From positions 982,001 to 1,046,000 of the forward strand of contig NZ_CP015207.1 in assembly GCF_002101375.1 (NCBI RefSeq): a stretch of DNA of 64,000 bases, in the 5' to 3' direction. Position 1 is the first letter of the stretch, and each line of letters starts with the position of its first letter. The DNA comes from Sporosarcina ureae. Its GTDB lineage: Bacteria; Bacillota; Bacilli; Bacillales_A; Planococcaceae. Below are positions 51,289 through 60,496 of the stretch, in pieces. The notes under the pieces are model-generated. The model made no database searches and was not told where the DNA came from. It saw nothing but the letters and a program-made list of their open reading frames with translations. Made by a program: the position numbers and the translations under genes.

Positions 51289-51537
51289 TGGAATTCACAC
51301 CTTCTTAAGTATTTTCTGATGGCAACTATCTTTTCTTCAGAATATAAACACATCATAACAATAATTATGGATTTACGATATTAAATCGGATCGTTTATAA
51401 CATATTTCCCTAACGATTGTGTTAGATGAATACAAAAAACTCCAAGCAATAAATGCTGAGAGTTCTCCACGTATGCATATGATCCGTGCCAGTACCATTC
51501 AAAATAGTTCTCGAGTTATACGAGCACTTAATTTCAC

Positions 51538-51687
51538 TTATTCATCTGCTTGTTTTTGCTTTTTTTCCAAATACGCCGTACGTATTTTTTCAAGATGCTT
51601 CTTTTTATCAAATTGCGCTGGCTTGTTCTTTTCATGATACTTCGCTACAGACGCCTTGCCTTTGCTATCCAATTGATACTTTCCCAT
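51538..51687 (-). CDS. Small basic protein, 49 residues
   Basis: An ATG at 51687 with AGGTG upstream opens a 49-codon frame (MGKYQLDSKGKASVAKYHEK, continuing to AYLEKKQKQADE). The product is highly charged, Lys-rich and helical with no hydrophobic segment, like small spore or nucleoid-associated proteins. No match is certain. Confidence 0.62.
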   Translation of the reverse strand: MGKYQLDSKGKASVAKYHEKNKPAQFDKKKHLEKIRTAYLEKKQKQADE

Positions 51688-51855
51688 ATGATTCACCTAC
51701 TATTCTTGTCGTCTTGAGAGAACATCTATTCAACTTATACATGTTACCTTATTTTACCAAACAGACCTTCTTACTTTATTAGTATACCCTAAATCTTACG
51801 GATAATAGTAAAAAATAAATAATGTATGTGAATGAATTGTATATGGACGTGACAC

Positions 51856-52776
51856 CTACTTTACTACTGGCTCCATCACCGTCAACGTTCGATTCACCGT
51901 ATCCATCCGAACATTCGCCCCAATAGGAACTGTGGCTTTATAGAAACTATGTGCGCTGGCTAGGTTGGTCAATAAAGGTTTGCCTAGTGGAACTAGAAAT
52001 TCATTGATCAAATCTTCGTAGCTTTTCCCGTAGGCAGATTGACAGTTCGTGCATTGTCCCATAATGATGCCTACACAATCATCAAATTTCCCTGCCATCG
52101 CCAAGTGATTTAAGTATCGATACACCGTATTGACCGGCTCGTGCGTTTCTTCCAACAGAAGAATTCGGCCTTCTGTATTAATCTCAAACGATGTGCCTAA
52201 TGTGCCCACGAATGACGTGAGATTCCCGCCTACAATCGGTCCTGTAACGTTTCCTGGAACTAATCCAATCAACGGAACTTCAGGCGGGTTCATAATCTGC
52301 CAAGGCGCCTTAACATTTGATGTCGCTGTAAAGAATTGATTGAAATTATATGAAGGCGTTCCTGGACTAAAGTCTAACAATAACAAACTTTGAAAACTGA
52401 TCAGATCAGCATATTCAAACAATACATTTAATAAAATCGTAATGTCGCTATATCCCGAAACAATTTTAGGATTTTGCTTAATGACGTTGAAATCAAGATA
52501 TGGTAAAATCCCTGCCACCCCGACTCCACCGCGAGTAGGTAAAATCCATTTCACTTCTGGATTTTTAAACATCTTCATTAAATCCGAAGCCCTTTGCCGA
52601 GGAGTCGCTGCAAGAAATCCATTAGCGGAATACACATGCTCTCCCACCACGACTTTATATCCCATTCCTTGCAACATCCGAATCCCTTCCGTAATGCGAT
52701 TAGCCGCCAGCGGACTTCCAAGCGTTACAATGCCTACTGTGTCGCCTCTTTTTAATTGTTGCGGTTTCGTAGTCAT
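51856..52776 (-). CDS. LD-carboxypeptidase family (peptidase S66)
   Basis: 306 residues. The Ser nucleophile lies in SGYSDIT, Glu in LLLEETHEPVNTVYRYL and His in ASAHSFYKATVPIGA, forming the Ser-Glu-His triad of S66 LD-carboxypeptidases and MccF-like immunity proteins. It cleaves an L-D bond of peptidoglycan peptides or an acyl-amino bond, in the cytoplasm. No microcin genes are near. Its neighbours give no operon context. Confidence 0.88.
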   Translation of the reverse strand: MTTKPQQLKRGDTVGIVTLGSPLAANRITEGIRMLQGMGYKVVVGEHVYSANGFLAATPRQRASDLMKMFKNPEVKWILPTRGGVGVAGILPYLDFNVIKQNPKIVSGYSDITILLNVLFEYADLISFQSLLLLDFSPGTPSYNFNQFFTATSNVKAPWQIMNPPEVPLIGLVPGNVTGPIVGGNLTSFVGTLGTSFEINTEGRILLLEETHEPVNTVYRYLNHLAMAGKFDDCVGIIMGQCTNCQSAYGKSYEDLINEFLVPLGKPLLTNLASAHSFYKATVPIGANVRMDTVNRTLTVMEPVVK

Positions 52777-52861
52777 GAACTAGTAGCTCCTCTCCCCTAG
52801 TCAGTAGCACAAACTTTTTCTTTTGTATTAGCATATGTTTGTGTGGCTTTTTTGGGGACTG

Positions 52862-52977
52862 GAAACGGTACCAGGGGAACGAAAACGGTTGCGAACGGTA
52901 CCTGCGAACGGTACCAGGTCCCCACACAACTCTCGTTCAATTCAGAATTGTTTCCGAATTGTGTAGGGACCTGGTAC
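52862..52977. repeat. REP-like palindromic element (copy 3) with extra GGTACC repeats
   Basis: The full palindrome is 52910-52977 (GTACCAGGTCC ... GGACCTGGTAC, inner AATTCAGAATTG). Just left of it are additional GGTACC units with GAAC-type spacers, giving a short tandem of the palindrome end. The rest of 52978-53123 is AT-rich with no gene. Confidence 0.7.
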
Positions 52978-53123
52978 TTAATAAAAAAACTACAGGCAAA
53001 CCCCATAATCTCGGAGTTCGTCTGCAGTCTGAAACTTTGCATATCAAGGGTGTTGACCGTGCATAGTTATGATTAGATTGTACATCATTAAAAAGTAATG
53101 AGATGACTAAGAACTATTGTGAA

Positions 53124-53399
53124 TTACTCGCCTTTTTTCATTTGGGTTTCATTCAATTGTTGCTTGATCAAATCCAACTGCCCCTTTTGTTGCTGAATCA
53201 TATCTAACTCTTTGTTATATTGCTTTGCATTCATAAACGCGTTTTCAGCTCGCTCGATTGCATTAAATGCATGCTCGATTGCCATCTCTTCTGGATGGGA
53301 CATCGCTTGTTTTACTGCACGATCTGCTTTATCTACCGAATTACTAAAAAACGTGCCCGGATGATCCTTTTTCCAACTTGGACCAGAATCCTTTGCCAT
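53124..53399 (-). CDS. Hypothetical helical protein
   Basis: 91 residues from the ATG at 53399, with GGGAGGCGGAG upstream; an earlier in-frame ATG (53417) lies before that site. The protein is predicted all-helical and Gln/Lys/Asn-rich (AIEHAFNAIERAENAFMNAKQYNKELDMIQQQKGQLDLIKQQL), with coiled-coil heptads in the C-terminal half. No family is recognised. It is monocistronic. Confidence 0.66.
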   Translation of the reverse strand: MAKDSGPSWKKDHPGTFFSNSVDKADRAVKQAMSHPEEMAIEHAFNAIERAENAFMNAKQYNKELDMIQQQKGQLDLIKQQLNETQMKKGE

Positions 53400-53489
53400 A
53401 TACTCCGCCTCCCACATATAAAATAAATGATAACAGGCTTAGTATCGCAATTTATAGTGGAAGTATACGCAGAAAGGTTCAATTTTAAA

Positions 53490-53554
53490 GGTACCAGGTC
53501 CGCACACAATTCTAGAACAATTCAGAATTTATCCTTATGTTGGAAACCTGGTAT
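53490..53554. repeat. REP-like palindromic element (copy 4)
   Basis: GGTACCAGGTCCGCACACAA at the left, ACAATTCAGAAT in the middle, and GGAAACCTGGTATC at the right; located just after the thiolase stop codon. The right arm is partly decayed. Confidence 0.7.
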
Positions 53555-53573
53555 CTGATTTGAGTAATCAATA

Positions 53574-54755
53574 TCACAATGTTGTATTCTCCAATAAAAC
53601 AGCTATCCCTTGTCCTCCGCCAATACATAGGCTTGCTATGCCATATTTCACATTTCGTTTTTGCATTTCCAATGCAAGTGTGTATGTAATACGCGCACCG
53701 CTCGCCCCCACTGGATGCCCAAGTGCTACTGCACCTCCATTGACATTCACTTTTTCTTGATCAATTTCTAATTCTTTTAATACAGCTAACGATTGTGCTG
53801 CAAATGCTTCATTAATTTCAAATAAACCGATGTCATCCACAGATAAATTTGCTTTTTTCAATACTTTTCGAATTGCGGGAGCTGGACCAATCCCCATTAT
53901 TGCCGGATTAACACCCGCCATTGCGTAAGCAGAGATTTTAGCTAGCGAAGATAACTTATGCTCTTTTAAAAAATCTTCTGAGACAAGCACAACTGCTGCA
54001 GCACCATCATTAATACCGCTCGCATTTCCTGCTGATACAGTCCCCCCCTCTTTAAATGCAGGCCTTAGTTTCGCTAAGGATTCCAGGGAAATTCCTTCAC
54101 GAATATGCTCATCCATCATTACCTCAACTGTTCCTTTTCGCGTTTTCACCGATACGGGTACAATTTCTTCTCTAAAACGACCAGATCGATTCGCCTTAGT
54201 TGCGCGTTGATGTGAATTATAGGCAAATACATCTTGTTCTTCACGAGAAATACTGTATTTCTCGGCTAAGTTTTCAGCCGTCATTCCCATCCCACAGCCC
54301 GCCACTTCATCATATAAAGTACCCCATAACATATCTTCTACGATTGGTGCTTGATTTGGCGAACCAAAACGTGTCCCGCGTAATACTTGAGGTGCTTGGC
54401 TCATATTTTCTGTTCCACCTGCAATTGACGCCTGAACATTACCGAGTTCGATTTCCTGTGTTGCAGTTATAATCGCCTGCAAGCCCGAGCCACATAATCG
54501 ATTCACTGTAAGTGCTGTACTCTCTTCAGATAATCCACTTTTCAACCCAATATGACGGGCTAAATAAGCTGAAGCTGTTGTCGTTTGAATAATATTTCCA
54601 AATACAATCTCATCAATTAGTTTTACGTCCACTCCTGAACGTTGCAGCGCCCCCGTTACAGCAGCTATACCAAGATTAATATCTGTCGTATTAGCAAATG
54701 CCCCTCCAAAATTACAAAATGCAGTTCTACTACCATTTACAATATACGCTGACAT
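53574..54755 (-). CDS. Acetyl-CoA C-acetyltransferase (thiolase)
   Basis: 393 residues from the ATG at 54755 (AGGAGG 8 bases upstream; a TTG at 54761 is too close). Thiolase motifs are present: active-site Cys in NRLCGSGLQAI, NGGAVALGHPVGASGARI, and the second Cys in SLCIGGGQGIA. It splits acetoacetyl-CoA into two acetyl-CoA, the last step of the operon's pathway, and may also work in the synthetic direction. Last gene of the operon that starts at 59127. Confidence 0.92.
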   Translation of the reverse strand: MSAYIVNGSRTAFCNFGGAFANTTDINLGIAAVTGALQRSGVDVKLIDEIVFGNIIQTTTASAYLARHIGLKSGLSEESTALTVNRLCGSGLQAIITATQEIELGNVQASIAGGTENMSQAPQVLRGTRFGSPNQAPIVEDMLWGTLYDEVAGCGMGMTAENLAEKYSISREEQDVFAYNSHQRATKANRSGRFREEIVPVSVKTRKGTVEVMMDEHIREGISLESLAKLRPAFKEGGTVSAGNASGINDGAAAVVLVSEDFLKEHKLSSLAKISAYAMAGVNPAIMGIGPAPAIRKVLKKANLSVDDIGLFEINEAFAAQSLAVLKELEIDQEKVNVNGGAVALGHPVGASGARITYTLALEMQKRNVKYGIASLCIGGGQGIAVLLENTTL

Positions 54756-54773
54756 AAACAATTCCTCCTCTAT

Positions 54774-55520
54774 TTACATTCCGCCTGAAACATTCAACGC
54801 TTCACCAGTTATTCCTGTAGCTTGATTTGAAGATATAAAGAATACACTGTTTGCAATTTCGTCTGCAGTAATAAAACGCTGCATCGCTTGTTTGGGATAT
54901 ACGATTTCATCCAGTGCATCTGCTTCCGACATACCTTTACTCTCTTCAAGATCTTTTAATTGTTGAATAATCAAAGGTGTTTTTACTGGACCCGGTAGCA
55001 CAGCATTCACAGTTATTCCATGCATTGCTCCTTCAAGCGCAGCGACACGCGTTAATCCAATAACACCATGTTTTGCTGCCACATATGCTACTTTTTCTGG
55101 TGTTGCCATTTCACCATGAACTGATGAAATATTTACAATACGACCGTGTTGCTGCTTTTTCATATAAGGGAATGCATATTTGGTCATTAAGAATGGACCT
55201 TTTAACATTACATCTTGCAACATGTCCCATTTATCCTCTGGAAAATCTTCAATTTTAGCTCGGTATTGTATACCAGCATTATTCACAAGAACATGAAGCT
55301 CATTTTCTCTACAAATTGTATCAATAGCATGTTGGACAGAAGCGGAATTTGAAACATCTAGCTCAAGGGCTTCGGCTTTTCCTGGATATAACTCAGCTAC
55401 TGTCTGCGCCACTTCAAACTTTATATCCGCAGCAAATACATAATCTCCTTCTTCAACAAATTTCCTTACCATTGCCGCTCCTAAGCCGCCCCCTGCACCC
55501 GTCACTAATATATTACGCAT
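54774..55520 (-). CDS. 3-hydroxybutyrate dehydrogenase-like SDR
   Basis: 248 residues from the ATG at 55520. SDR motifs: TGAGGGLGAAM, NNAG, YVAAKHGV (Tyr-x3-Lys) and the SSVHGEMA stretch seen in D-3-hydroxybutyrate dehydrogenases. It should oxidise 3-hydroxybutyrate to acetoacetate with NAD. It corresponds to yxjF in the B. subtilis scoAB-yxjC-yxjF cluster. Its start overlaps the stop of the upstream gene by 8 bases, so they are coupled. Confidence 0.85.
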   Translation of the reverse strand: MRNILVTGAGGGLGAAMVRKFVEEGDYVFAADIKFEVAQTVAELYPGKAEALELDVSNSASVQHAIDTICRENELHVLVNNAGIQYRAKIEDFPEDKWDMLQDVMLKGPFLMTKYAFPYMKKQQHGRIVNISSVHGEMATPEKVAYVAAKHGVIGLTRVAALEGAMHGITVNAVLPGPVKTPLIIQQLKDLEESKGMSEADALDEIVYPKQAMQRFITADEIANSVFFISSNQATGITGEALNVSGGM

Positions 55521-56469
55521 GATCCATCGTCCCCTCTCTTTTGTTGAAAACATTTAGTTGTTGGATTAACGAACGATCACGATCAATTACGTAGTCGTCC
55601 AATCCTTTTCCTGGATAGTCAAAAAAGCCTTTTGATGATTTGACGCCTAAATCCCCTCGACTAATTTTGTTTTTAATAACAGAAAACGAGCGTATATCGG
55701 ATTCTATTTCAGGCTGTAATTGCTCCATTACAATGTCCCAAATATCCAATCCCCCGAAATCCATAATCTTCAGTAATCCGCTTGACGCGAAACGGAAACC
55801 GGGTCCTGCAAAAATCGCACATTCTAAATCTGACTCAGAAACTACGCCATCTTCTAATAATGATAATGCTTCACGCGCCAATGCAATTTGGATACGATTG
55901 GCTACAAGACCCGGTACTTCCCGATGCACTTCAATCGTCACTTTTCCCATTTCTTTCATAAACGACTCTACTTCATCGTACGTCTCCTGCTTGGTATGAG
56001 GGCCTTTTAAAAGTTCTACTAGCGGAATAATATGCGCTGGATTAAAAAAATGTGTTAGCATCACTTTGTCTTTGTGTTTTACTACATGACAAATGATATC
56101 TGAAATTCTTAAACTCGAAGTGTTGGAACATAAAATCGTATGTTCCTCGCAAATTGTATCTAGTTGCTTAAAAATCTCTTGTTTCACTTCAAGATTTTCT
56201 AATGCAGATTCAATAACTAGATCACAGTCAGCAACATCTTCAATTTTCATCGTACAAGTTAACCGACTTGTAATACTTTCATCCGATTCACTAAAGAGAG
56301 TTCCTTCTTCACGAAAAATAGCGAGATACGTTTTTAATTTCCCCCTTGCTACTTGCAAAGTTTCTTCGCATACATCTTGCAATATTACCGACATGCCATT
56401 TGTAATAAACTGAAAAGCTATACCGAATCCCATTGTTCCTGCGCCGATAACTCCAATTTTTTTAATCAT
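55513..56469 (-). CDS. 3-hydroxyacyl-CoA (3-hydroxybutyryl-CoA) dehydrogenase
   Basis: 318 residues. NAD motif GAGTMGFGIAFQF at 9-21, CSNTSSLRISDI and the catalytic His-containing THFFNPAHIIPLVE, plus EVPGLVANRIQIALAREALSLL. It interconverts 3-hydroxyacyl-CoA and 3-oxoacyl-CoA, complementing the SDR that acts on free 3-hydroxybutyrate. It is about 35 residues longer than the usual 282-residue butyryl type, with an Arg/Gly-containing C-terminal tail. Confidence 0.9.
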   Translation of the reverse strand: MIKKIGVIGAGTMGFGIAFQFITNGMSVILQDVCEETLQVARGKLKTYLAIFREEGTLFSESDESITSRLTCTMKIEDVADCDLVIESALENLEVKQEIFKQLDTICEEHTILCSNTSSLRISDIICHVVKHKDKVMLTHFFNPAHIIPLVELLKGPHTKQETYDEVESFMKEMGKVTIEVHREVPGLVANRIQIALAREALSLLEDGVVSESDLECAIFAGPGFRFASSGLLKIMDFGGLDIWDIVMEQLQPEIESDIRSFSVIKNKISRGDLGVKSSKGFFDYPGKGLDDYVIDRDRSLIQQLNVFNKREGTMDHA

Positions 56470-56488
56470 CTTATTTCCTCCTTCGATG

Positions 56489-57799
56489 TCAGTATAGTAG
56501 AACTGCCATTATTAACATTGGAATACTGGCAATTAAAGGTGCGACAACAGAAACCGCAAAAATATGTTTATAAGCGTCTTTATGTGTTAGTTTTGAAGCT
56601 ACCAATATTGTAATTACAGCTCCATTATGTGGTAGTGAATCCAGACCTCCCGAGGCAACAGCCATGACCCTGTGCATAGCTTCCGGATTTAATCCTAAAT
56701 TTAAGTAAGTAGATGATAGCGCTTCCATAGCGATTGCTAAACCACCACTTGAAGATCCAGTAATGCCTGCAAGTGCTGTTGTTGCGACGAATAATGATAT
56801 AATTGGACTGCCTGGAATTTGAGTCATCGCTTCATTAAATAGACCAAAACCTGCAGTAATTGCGATAACAGAACCATACCCAACATCTGCACTCGTATTC
56901 ACAATCGGTAATACTGCTAGTACCGCACCTTCATTAAGAGTGTTTTTCTTTATTTCAATATGTTTCCAGAATAGTATAGTAGCCAACACAACCACACCCA
57001 TTAACGTATAGACAATATCAACTTTGAAGAGATTTAGAACAACAAGTAAAGTAATAGGAGGAATTAAACTAACTACAAAATTGGGTAAAGTACGCCCTTC
57101 ATAAATATCCTTAATCTCTATAGATCCGCCTTTATCGTGATTTGTCATATTTTCATATGTTTCATTTCGCTGCTCTGAACGTTTTAATGCGAACTTCATA
57201 TACCAAAGGTTAATCGTAATGACTAATAATGTCGCAATAATCCCTAGTAGTGGTGCTGCCGTAACTGATGTCCCAAGGTACTTTGTTGGAATAATGTTCT
57301 GTACGGAAGGTGTTCCCGGCAACATGGTCATCGTGAATGTTCCAATCCCTGTAAAAAAAGGTGCCATAAATAGATGCCATGGAATATCCAATTCTTTGAA
57401 TAAAGGTTTTGCAATAGGTAATACTGCAAAAATTACCACAAATAGACTTACTCCACCATACGTTAGAAATGCACAAATAATCATAATAGCCACTAACACT
57501 CTGAACTTGCTATTTTTTCCAGTTAAACGAAGCAAAAGAGTAGCAATTTGACGAGCTGCACCACTATCATCCATTAGCTTTCCAAACATTGATGCTAATA
57601 AGAATATTAGAAAATACTTTTGAACATATCCTATAAAACCAGTCATATAGGTATTTTGGAATGTGTCTAAAATCGAAAATCCATTCGTTACCATCACAAA
57701 TAAACTAACAACGGGAGCTATAATGATAATACTAAATCCTCTCAAAGCAAGTACGATTAAAAGAACTAATGAAATGACAATTGTAATTAAACTCCACAT
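56489..57799 (-). CDS. GntP family permease (3-hydroxybutyrate/acetoacetate import)
   Basis: 436 residues with about 12 helices. The pattern (LLASMFGKLMDDSGAARQIA; TYGGVSLFVVIFAVLPIA; GITGSSSGGLAIAME; SGGLDSLPHNGAVITIL) fits the GntP/citrate-transporter superfamily. The B. subtilis homologue in the equivalent cluster, YxjC, is a GntP-type permease implicated in 3-hydroxybutyrate uptake. Here it lies between scoB and the hydroxyacyl-CoA dehydrogenase genes, which strongly suggests import of a short hydroxy or keto acid. Confidence 0.88.
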   Translation of the reverse strand: MWSLITIVISLVLLIVLALRGFSIIIIAPVVSLFVMVTNGFSILDTFQNTYMTGFIGYVQKYFLIFLLASMFGKLMDDSGAARQIATLLLRLTGKNSKFRVLVAIMIICAFLTYGGVSLFVVIFAVLPIAKPLFKELDIPWHLFMAPFFTGIGTFTMTMLPGTPSVQNIIPTKYLGTSVTAAPLLGIIATLLVITINLWYMKFALKRSEQRNETYENMTNHDKGGSIEIKDIYEGRTLPNFVVSLIPPITLLVVLNLFKVDIVYTLMGVVVLATILFWKHIEIKKNTLNEGAVLAVLPIVNTSADVGYGSVIAITAGFGLFNEAMTQIPGSPIISLFVATTALAGITGSSSGGLAIAMEALSSTYLNLGLNPEAMHRVMAVASGGLDSLPHNGAVITILVASKLTHKDAYKHIFAVSVVAPLIASIPMLIMAVLLY

Positions 57800-57821
57800 C
57801 TACTCACCCCCTAATAGTTGT

Positions 57822-58454
57822 TTATTTTTGTTTTAACGGTAAACCTATTCTTCTTTGTAATTCTACAAATTTTAAATCCCCATATATATCGTCTACAAAG
57901 ATCTCATTCTCGTGAAAGGTAAAGCTTGCGTACTCCGTAACAAATTGATTAACACGCCGTTCGCCACTTGAATCAAGCGTTAGTGATTCAACTAATTTGG
58001 GAATACCGTCTTTTGTAAAAAGCGTACTCGCTACAATTACTTTTTTTGCCCCAGCAACCAAATCCATTGCCCCACCTACACCTAAAATCGGCTGATTGGG
58101 TACAGACCAGTTTGCAATCTCACCATAGCGGTCAACTTCAAGTGTTCCTAAAATAGCTACATCAATATGTTTCCCCCTAATCATTGCAAACGAGAAAGCG
58201 CTATCAAAAAATGATGCCTCCGATGTAATTGAGACAGGTTCTTTCCCAGCATCTATTAGATCGATATCTATATCATCCTCATGTGGTGGTGGCCCCATAC
58301 CCAACAACCCATTTTCAGTCTGCAAATACACCCTTTTATCCGCTATATATTTAGAAACAAGCGTTGGAATACCTACTCCTAGATTTACTACATCGCCATC
58401 TTTCAGCTCTTGTGCAATACGCTTTGCAATCAAGTCACGACTAGTTAACTTCAA
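57822..58454 (-). CDS. scoB: 3-oxoacid CoA-transferase subunit B
   Basis: 210 residues. The catalytic glutamate lies in QTENGLLGMGPPP, with GVGIPTLVSKYI at the start and GGAMDLVAGAKKVIV later, as in ScoB/AtoA-type subunits. The pair transfers CoA from succinyl- or acetyl-CoA to acetoacetate. The gene overlaps scoA by 14 bases. Confidence 0.93.
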   Translation of the reverse strand: MKLTSRDLIAKRIAQELKDGDVVNLGVGIPTLVSKYIADKRVYLQTENGLLGMGPPPHEDDIDIDLIDAGKEPVSITSEASFFDSAFSFAMIRGKHIDVAILGTLEVDRYGEIANWSVPNQPILGVGGAMDLVAGAKKVIVASTLFTKDGIPKLVESLTLDSSGERRVNQFVTEYASFTFHENEIFVDDIYGDLKFVELQRRIGLPLKQK

Positions 58455-59127
58455 TATATTCCCCGCCTTTTTTGGTGTATTTACTTTTCACAACATAATC
58501 CACAAAGATATGTGGTGTAACGATTTCTTCTGGACTAAGCTCACCAACCTCAACAATCTCATCTACTTCTGCTATAACTATTTCTGCTGCAGTAGCCATA
58601 ATGGGATTAAAGTTCCTAGCCGTTGTATGGTAAACTAAATTGCCTGCTTTATCTGCTTTTGATGCTTTAATAAGGGCAATATCACCTTTAATCATTTTTT
58701 CAAATAAATAACGGACACCATCAATTTCGCGTACTTCCTTCCCTTCAGCTAGCCTCGTTCCAACAGCTGTCGGTGTATAAAAGCCACCAATTCCGGCCCC
58801 ACCACACCGAATTGCTTCTGCTAATGTTCCTTGAGGTATTAATTCAATCTCCAATTCTCCGACTGACCATGCATTTACTGCTTCTTTGTTTATCGTAAAA
58901 AAAGACCCCACTGCTTTTCTAATTTTGCCAGCCTCAAAAACTTTATGCAACCCTTTCCCATAATCCCCTAAGTTATTACTGACTACTTCATAACTTCCCG
59001 CTTCAAACTTGGCTATCGCATCCAACACTGTTAAAGGGGTACCAGAAATTCCAAATCCCCCTATCAACAAACGCATACGTTCCTTAAATAATGACTCAAG
59101 TTCTTCAGCACATCTTAACTTCTCCAC
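58441..59127 (-). CDS. scoA: 3-oxoacid CoA-transferase subunit A
   Basis: 228 residues. LLIGGFGISGTP, SNNLGDYGKGLHKVFEAGKIRK and GGAGIGGFYTPTAVGTRLAEGKE are characteristic of ScoA/AtoD. It is the first gene of the six-gene operon; GGAGGTGTTGTG lies just upstream. An operator-like palindrome and a minus-strand promoter precede it. Confidence 0.93.
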   Translation of the reverse strand: MEKLRCAEELESLFKERMRLLIGGFGISGTPLTVLDAIAKFEAGSYEVVSNNLGDYGKGLHKVFEAGKIRKAVGSFFTINKEAVNAWSVGELEIELIPQGTLAEAIRCGGAGIGGFYTPTAVGTRLAEGKEVREIDGVRYLFEKMIKGDIALIKASKADKAGNLVYHTTARNFNPIMATAAEIVIAEVDEIVEVGELSPEEIVTPHIFVDYVVKSKYTKKGGEYIEVN

Positions 59128-59142
59128 TACACAACACCTCCA

Positions 59143-59191
59143 TAGACTAGACTACAGTCTAATGATATAATGAAGATATCGCAAAAGTCAA
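59143..59191. promoter_or_regulatory. Overlapping divergent promoters for tetR and the sco operon
   Basis: Plus strand: TAGACT (59143-59148), 17-base spacer, TATAAT (59166-59171), driving tetR. Minus strand: TTGACT (59191-59186), 16-base spacer, TATATC (59169-59164), driving scoA. The two -10 boxes overlap on opposite strands. Confidence 0.5.
59148..59161. promoter_or_regulatory. TetR-type operator palindrome
   Basis: TAGACTACAGTCTA is a perfect 14-bp palindrome (arms TAGACT and AGTCTA around AC) in the 99-base gap between scoA and the divergent tetR gene. It lies between the -10 box and the start of scoA and overlaps the tetR -35/spacer, so one bound repressor would block both promoters. 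Confidence 0.65.
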
Positions 59192-59226
59192 ACTATTTTC
59201 GCAATTACATTAAAAGGGAGATACTT

Positions 59227-59826
59227 ATGGAGAATTTAGAAAAAAAAACAGTACAAGGGGTAAAAACCCAGCTTCATATTATGAATGTAGCACTTGATCT
59301 TTTCAAAAGTCTTGGTTACGAAAAGGTTTCAGTAGATCGAATTGTCAAAGAGAGCGGGACTTCTAAAGGGTCTTTTTATCAACACTTCCCTTCCAAATCA
59401 AGTATTTTTATGATGCGTTTTATGGAGATGGACGAACATTATGTATATATTTATGAGGAAGTAAAGGAGAAGTACTCTTCAGCCGTAGAGCGCTTGGAAG
59501 CCTTTTATCTTGCTGTATTTCGATGTATCGAAAAAGAATTAGGTAAAGATTTAATGCGTGTTATCTACTCGGCAGCAATTATAAGTAATGAACATACTTT
59601 TTTTACAAATGAAAAACGGAAATTGTATGTTATCCTTCGACAGATTATTGAAGAAGGAAAAAGAGATAACTCTATTCAAAACATTAGCTCCACAAATGAC
59701 TTCTTTCAAACTATTATACAAAGTATGATGGGAGCCATTTATTTTTGGGGATTACAATTAGATGACTCAAGTCTCGAGGATATGGGGAAACCACTTATCA
59801 AGCATCTTGTTACGGGTCTACATTAA
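59227..59826 (+). CDS. TetR/AcrR family regulator of the ketone-body operon
   Basis: 199 residues from the ATG at 59227 (AAGGGAG upstream; an in-frame start at 59170 lies within the promoter). The helix-turn-helix is clear (VALDLFKSLGYEKVSVDRIVKESGTSKGSFYQHFPSKSSIF). The C-terminal ligand domain is helical, with DFFQTIIQSMMGAIYFWGLQ near the end. It is divergent from scoA, probably represses itself and the operon, and responds to an acyl-CoA or short acid. Confidence 0.9.
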   Translation: MENLEKKTVQGVKTQLHIMNVALDLFKSLGYEKVSVDRIVKESGTSKGSFYQHFPSKSSIFMMRFMEMDEHYVYIYEEVKEKYSSAVERLEAFYLAVFRCIEKELGKDLMRVIYSAAIISNEHTFFTNEKRKLYVILRQIIEEGKRDNSIQNISSTNDFFQTIIQSMMGAIYFWGLQLDDSSLEDMGKPLIKHLVTGLH

Positions 59827-59855
59827 TGTATATGCATGTAGTGCAAAAAATAAAT

Positions 59856-59924
59856 GGTGCCAAGTCCATGCAAACCTCTAAGTAGATTTAGCAATAATTC
59901 TGATTTGTGTGGGTACCGGGCACC
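59856..59924. repeat. REP-like palindromic element (copy 5)
   Basis: GGTGCCAAGTCC and GGGTACCGGGCACC at the ends; the interior is more decayed than in other copies. It lies just after the tetR stop and before its terminator. Confidence 0.6.
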
Positions 59925-59933
59925 TTAAAACAC

Positions 59934-59976
59934 AAAAAACTCCGCCAGTTTGCATAAACCTGCGGAGTCTTTTTTA
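59934..59976 (+). terminator. Intrinsic terminator after tetR
   Basis: ACTCCGC / GCGGAGT with a 16-base loop, followed by TTTTTT. Confidence 0.72.
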
Positions 59977-60018
59977 GAGTATTTGGATGCATAGTTTTGT
60001 ACACAACTATCTGTGAAA

Positions 60019-60282
60019 TCAGTCCCCTACGATATCTAAACACCACGTGAAATTTTCCCACGCCGAATACCAGCCGGTGAAAAGTTCGTGCGAATCATCC
60101 CAACGAACTTCAAATTTCTTTTGACCGTCAACCTCTACTAAATACAGCGCCAATGTAGAATCTTCCTTAGCGACCGCCAACTTCATGCCGTTTTGAAGTT
60201 CTTCTTCAGTGAATGGCACATCAGACACCGATCGCAACTGTGCTTGCTCGAATACTTGCTTATTACTAATTCTATATTTCAT
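60019..60282 (-). CDS. Hypothetical small protein
   Basis: 87 residues with GGAGGG upstream. It begins MKYRISNKQVFEQAQ and contains two tryptophan-rich short segments (FEVRWDDSHELFTGWYSAWENFTWCLDIVGD). Soluble, no motif recognised. It is convergent with the tetR gene. Confidence 0.65.
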   Translation of the reverse strand: MKYRISNKQVFEQAQLRSVSDVPFTEEELQNGMKLAVAKEDSTLALYLVEVDGQKKFEVRWDDSHELFTGWYSAWENFTWCLDIVGD

Positions 60283-60393
60283 AAAGACCCTCCACTAAAA
60301 CATTTATTCATATGCACACTCGTACCTCTACAGTATTTTATAAGAGTACAGAAGTATATTTTATACGTATTTACTCGTGAAATCAAATACAAA

Positions 60394-60464
60394 AGGTACC
60401 AGGTCCACACACAATTCCAGAACAATTCAGAATCGTTTCTGATTTGTGCTGGGACCTGGCACCT
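60394..60464. repeat. REP-like palindromic element (copy 6)
   Basis: AGGTACCAGGTCC and GGGACCTGGCACCT close a nearly complete copy, with ACAATTCAGAAT inside. It lies upstream of the opuC-like operon leader. Confidence 0.75.
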
Positions 60465-60496
60465 AATCGATTCTTGAACAAACTTTACTAATATGT

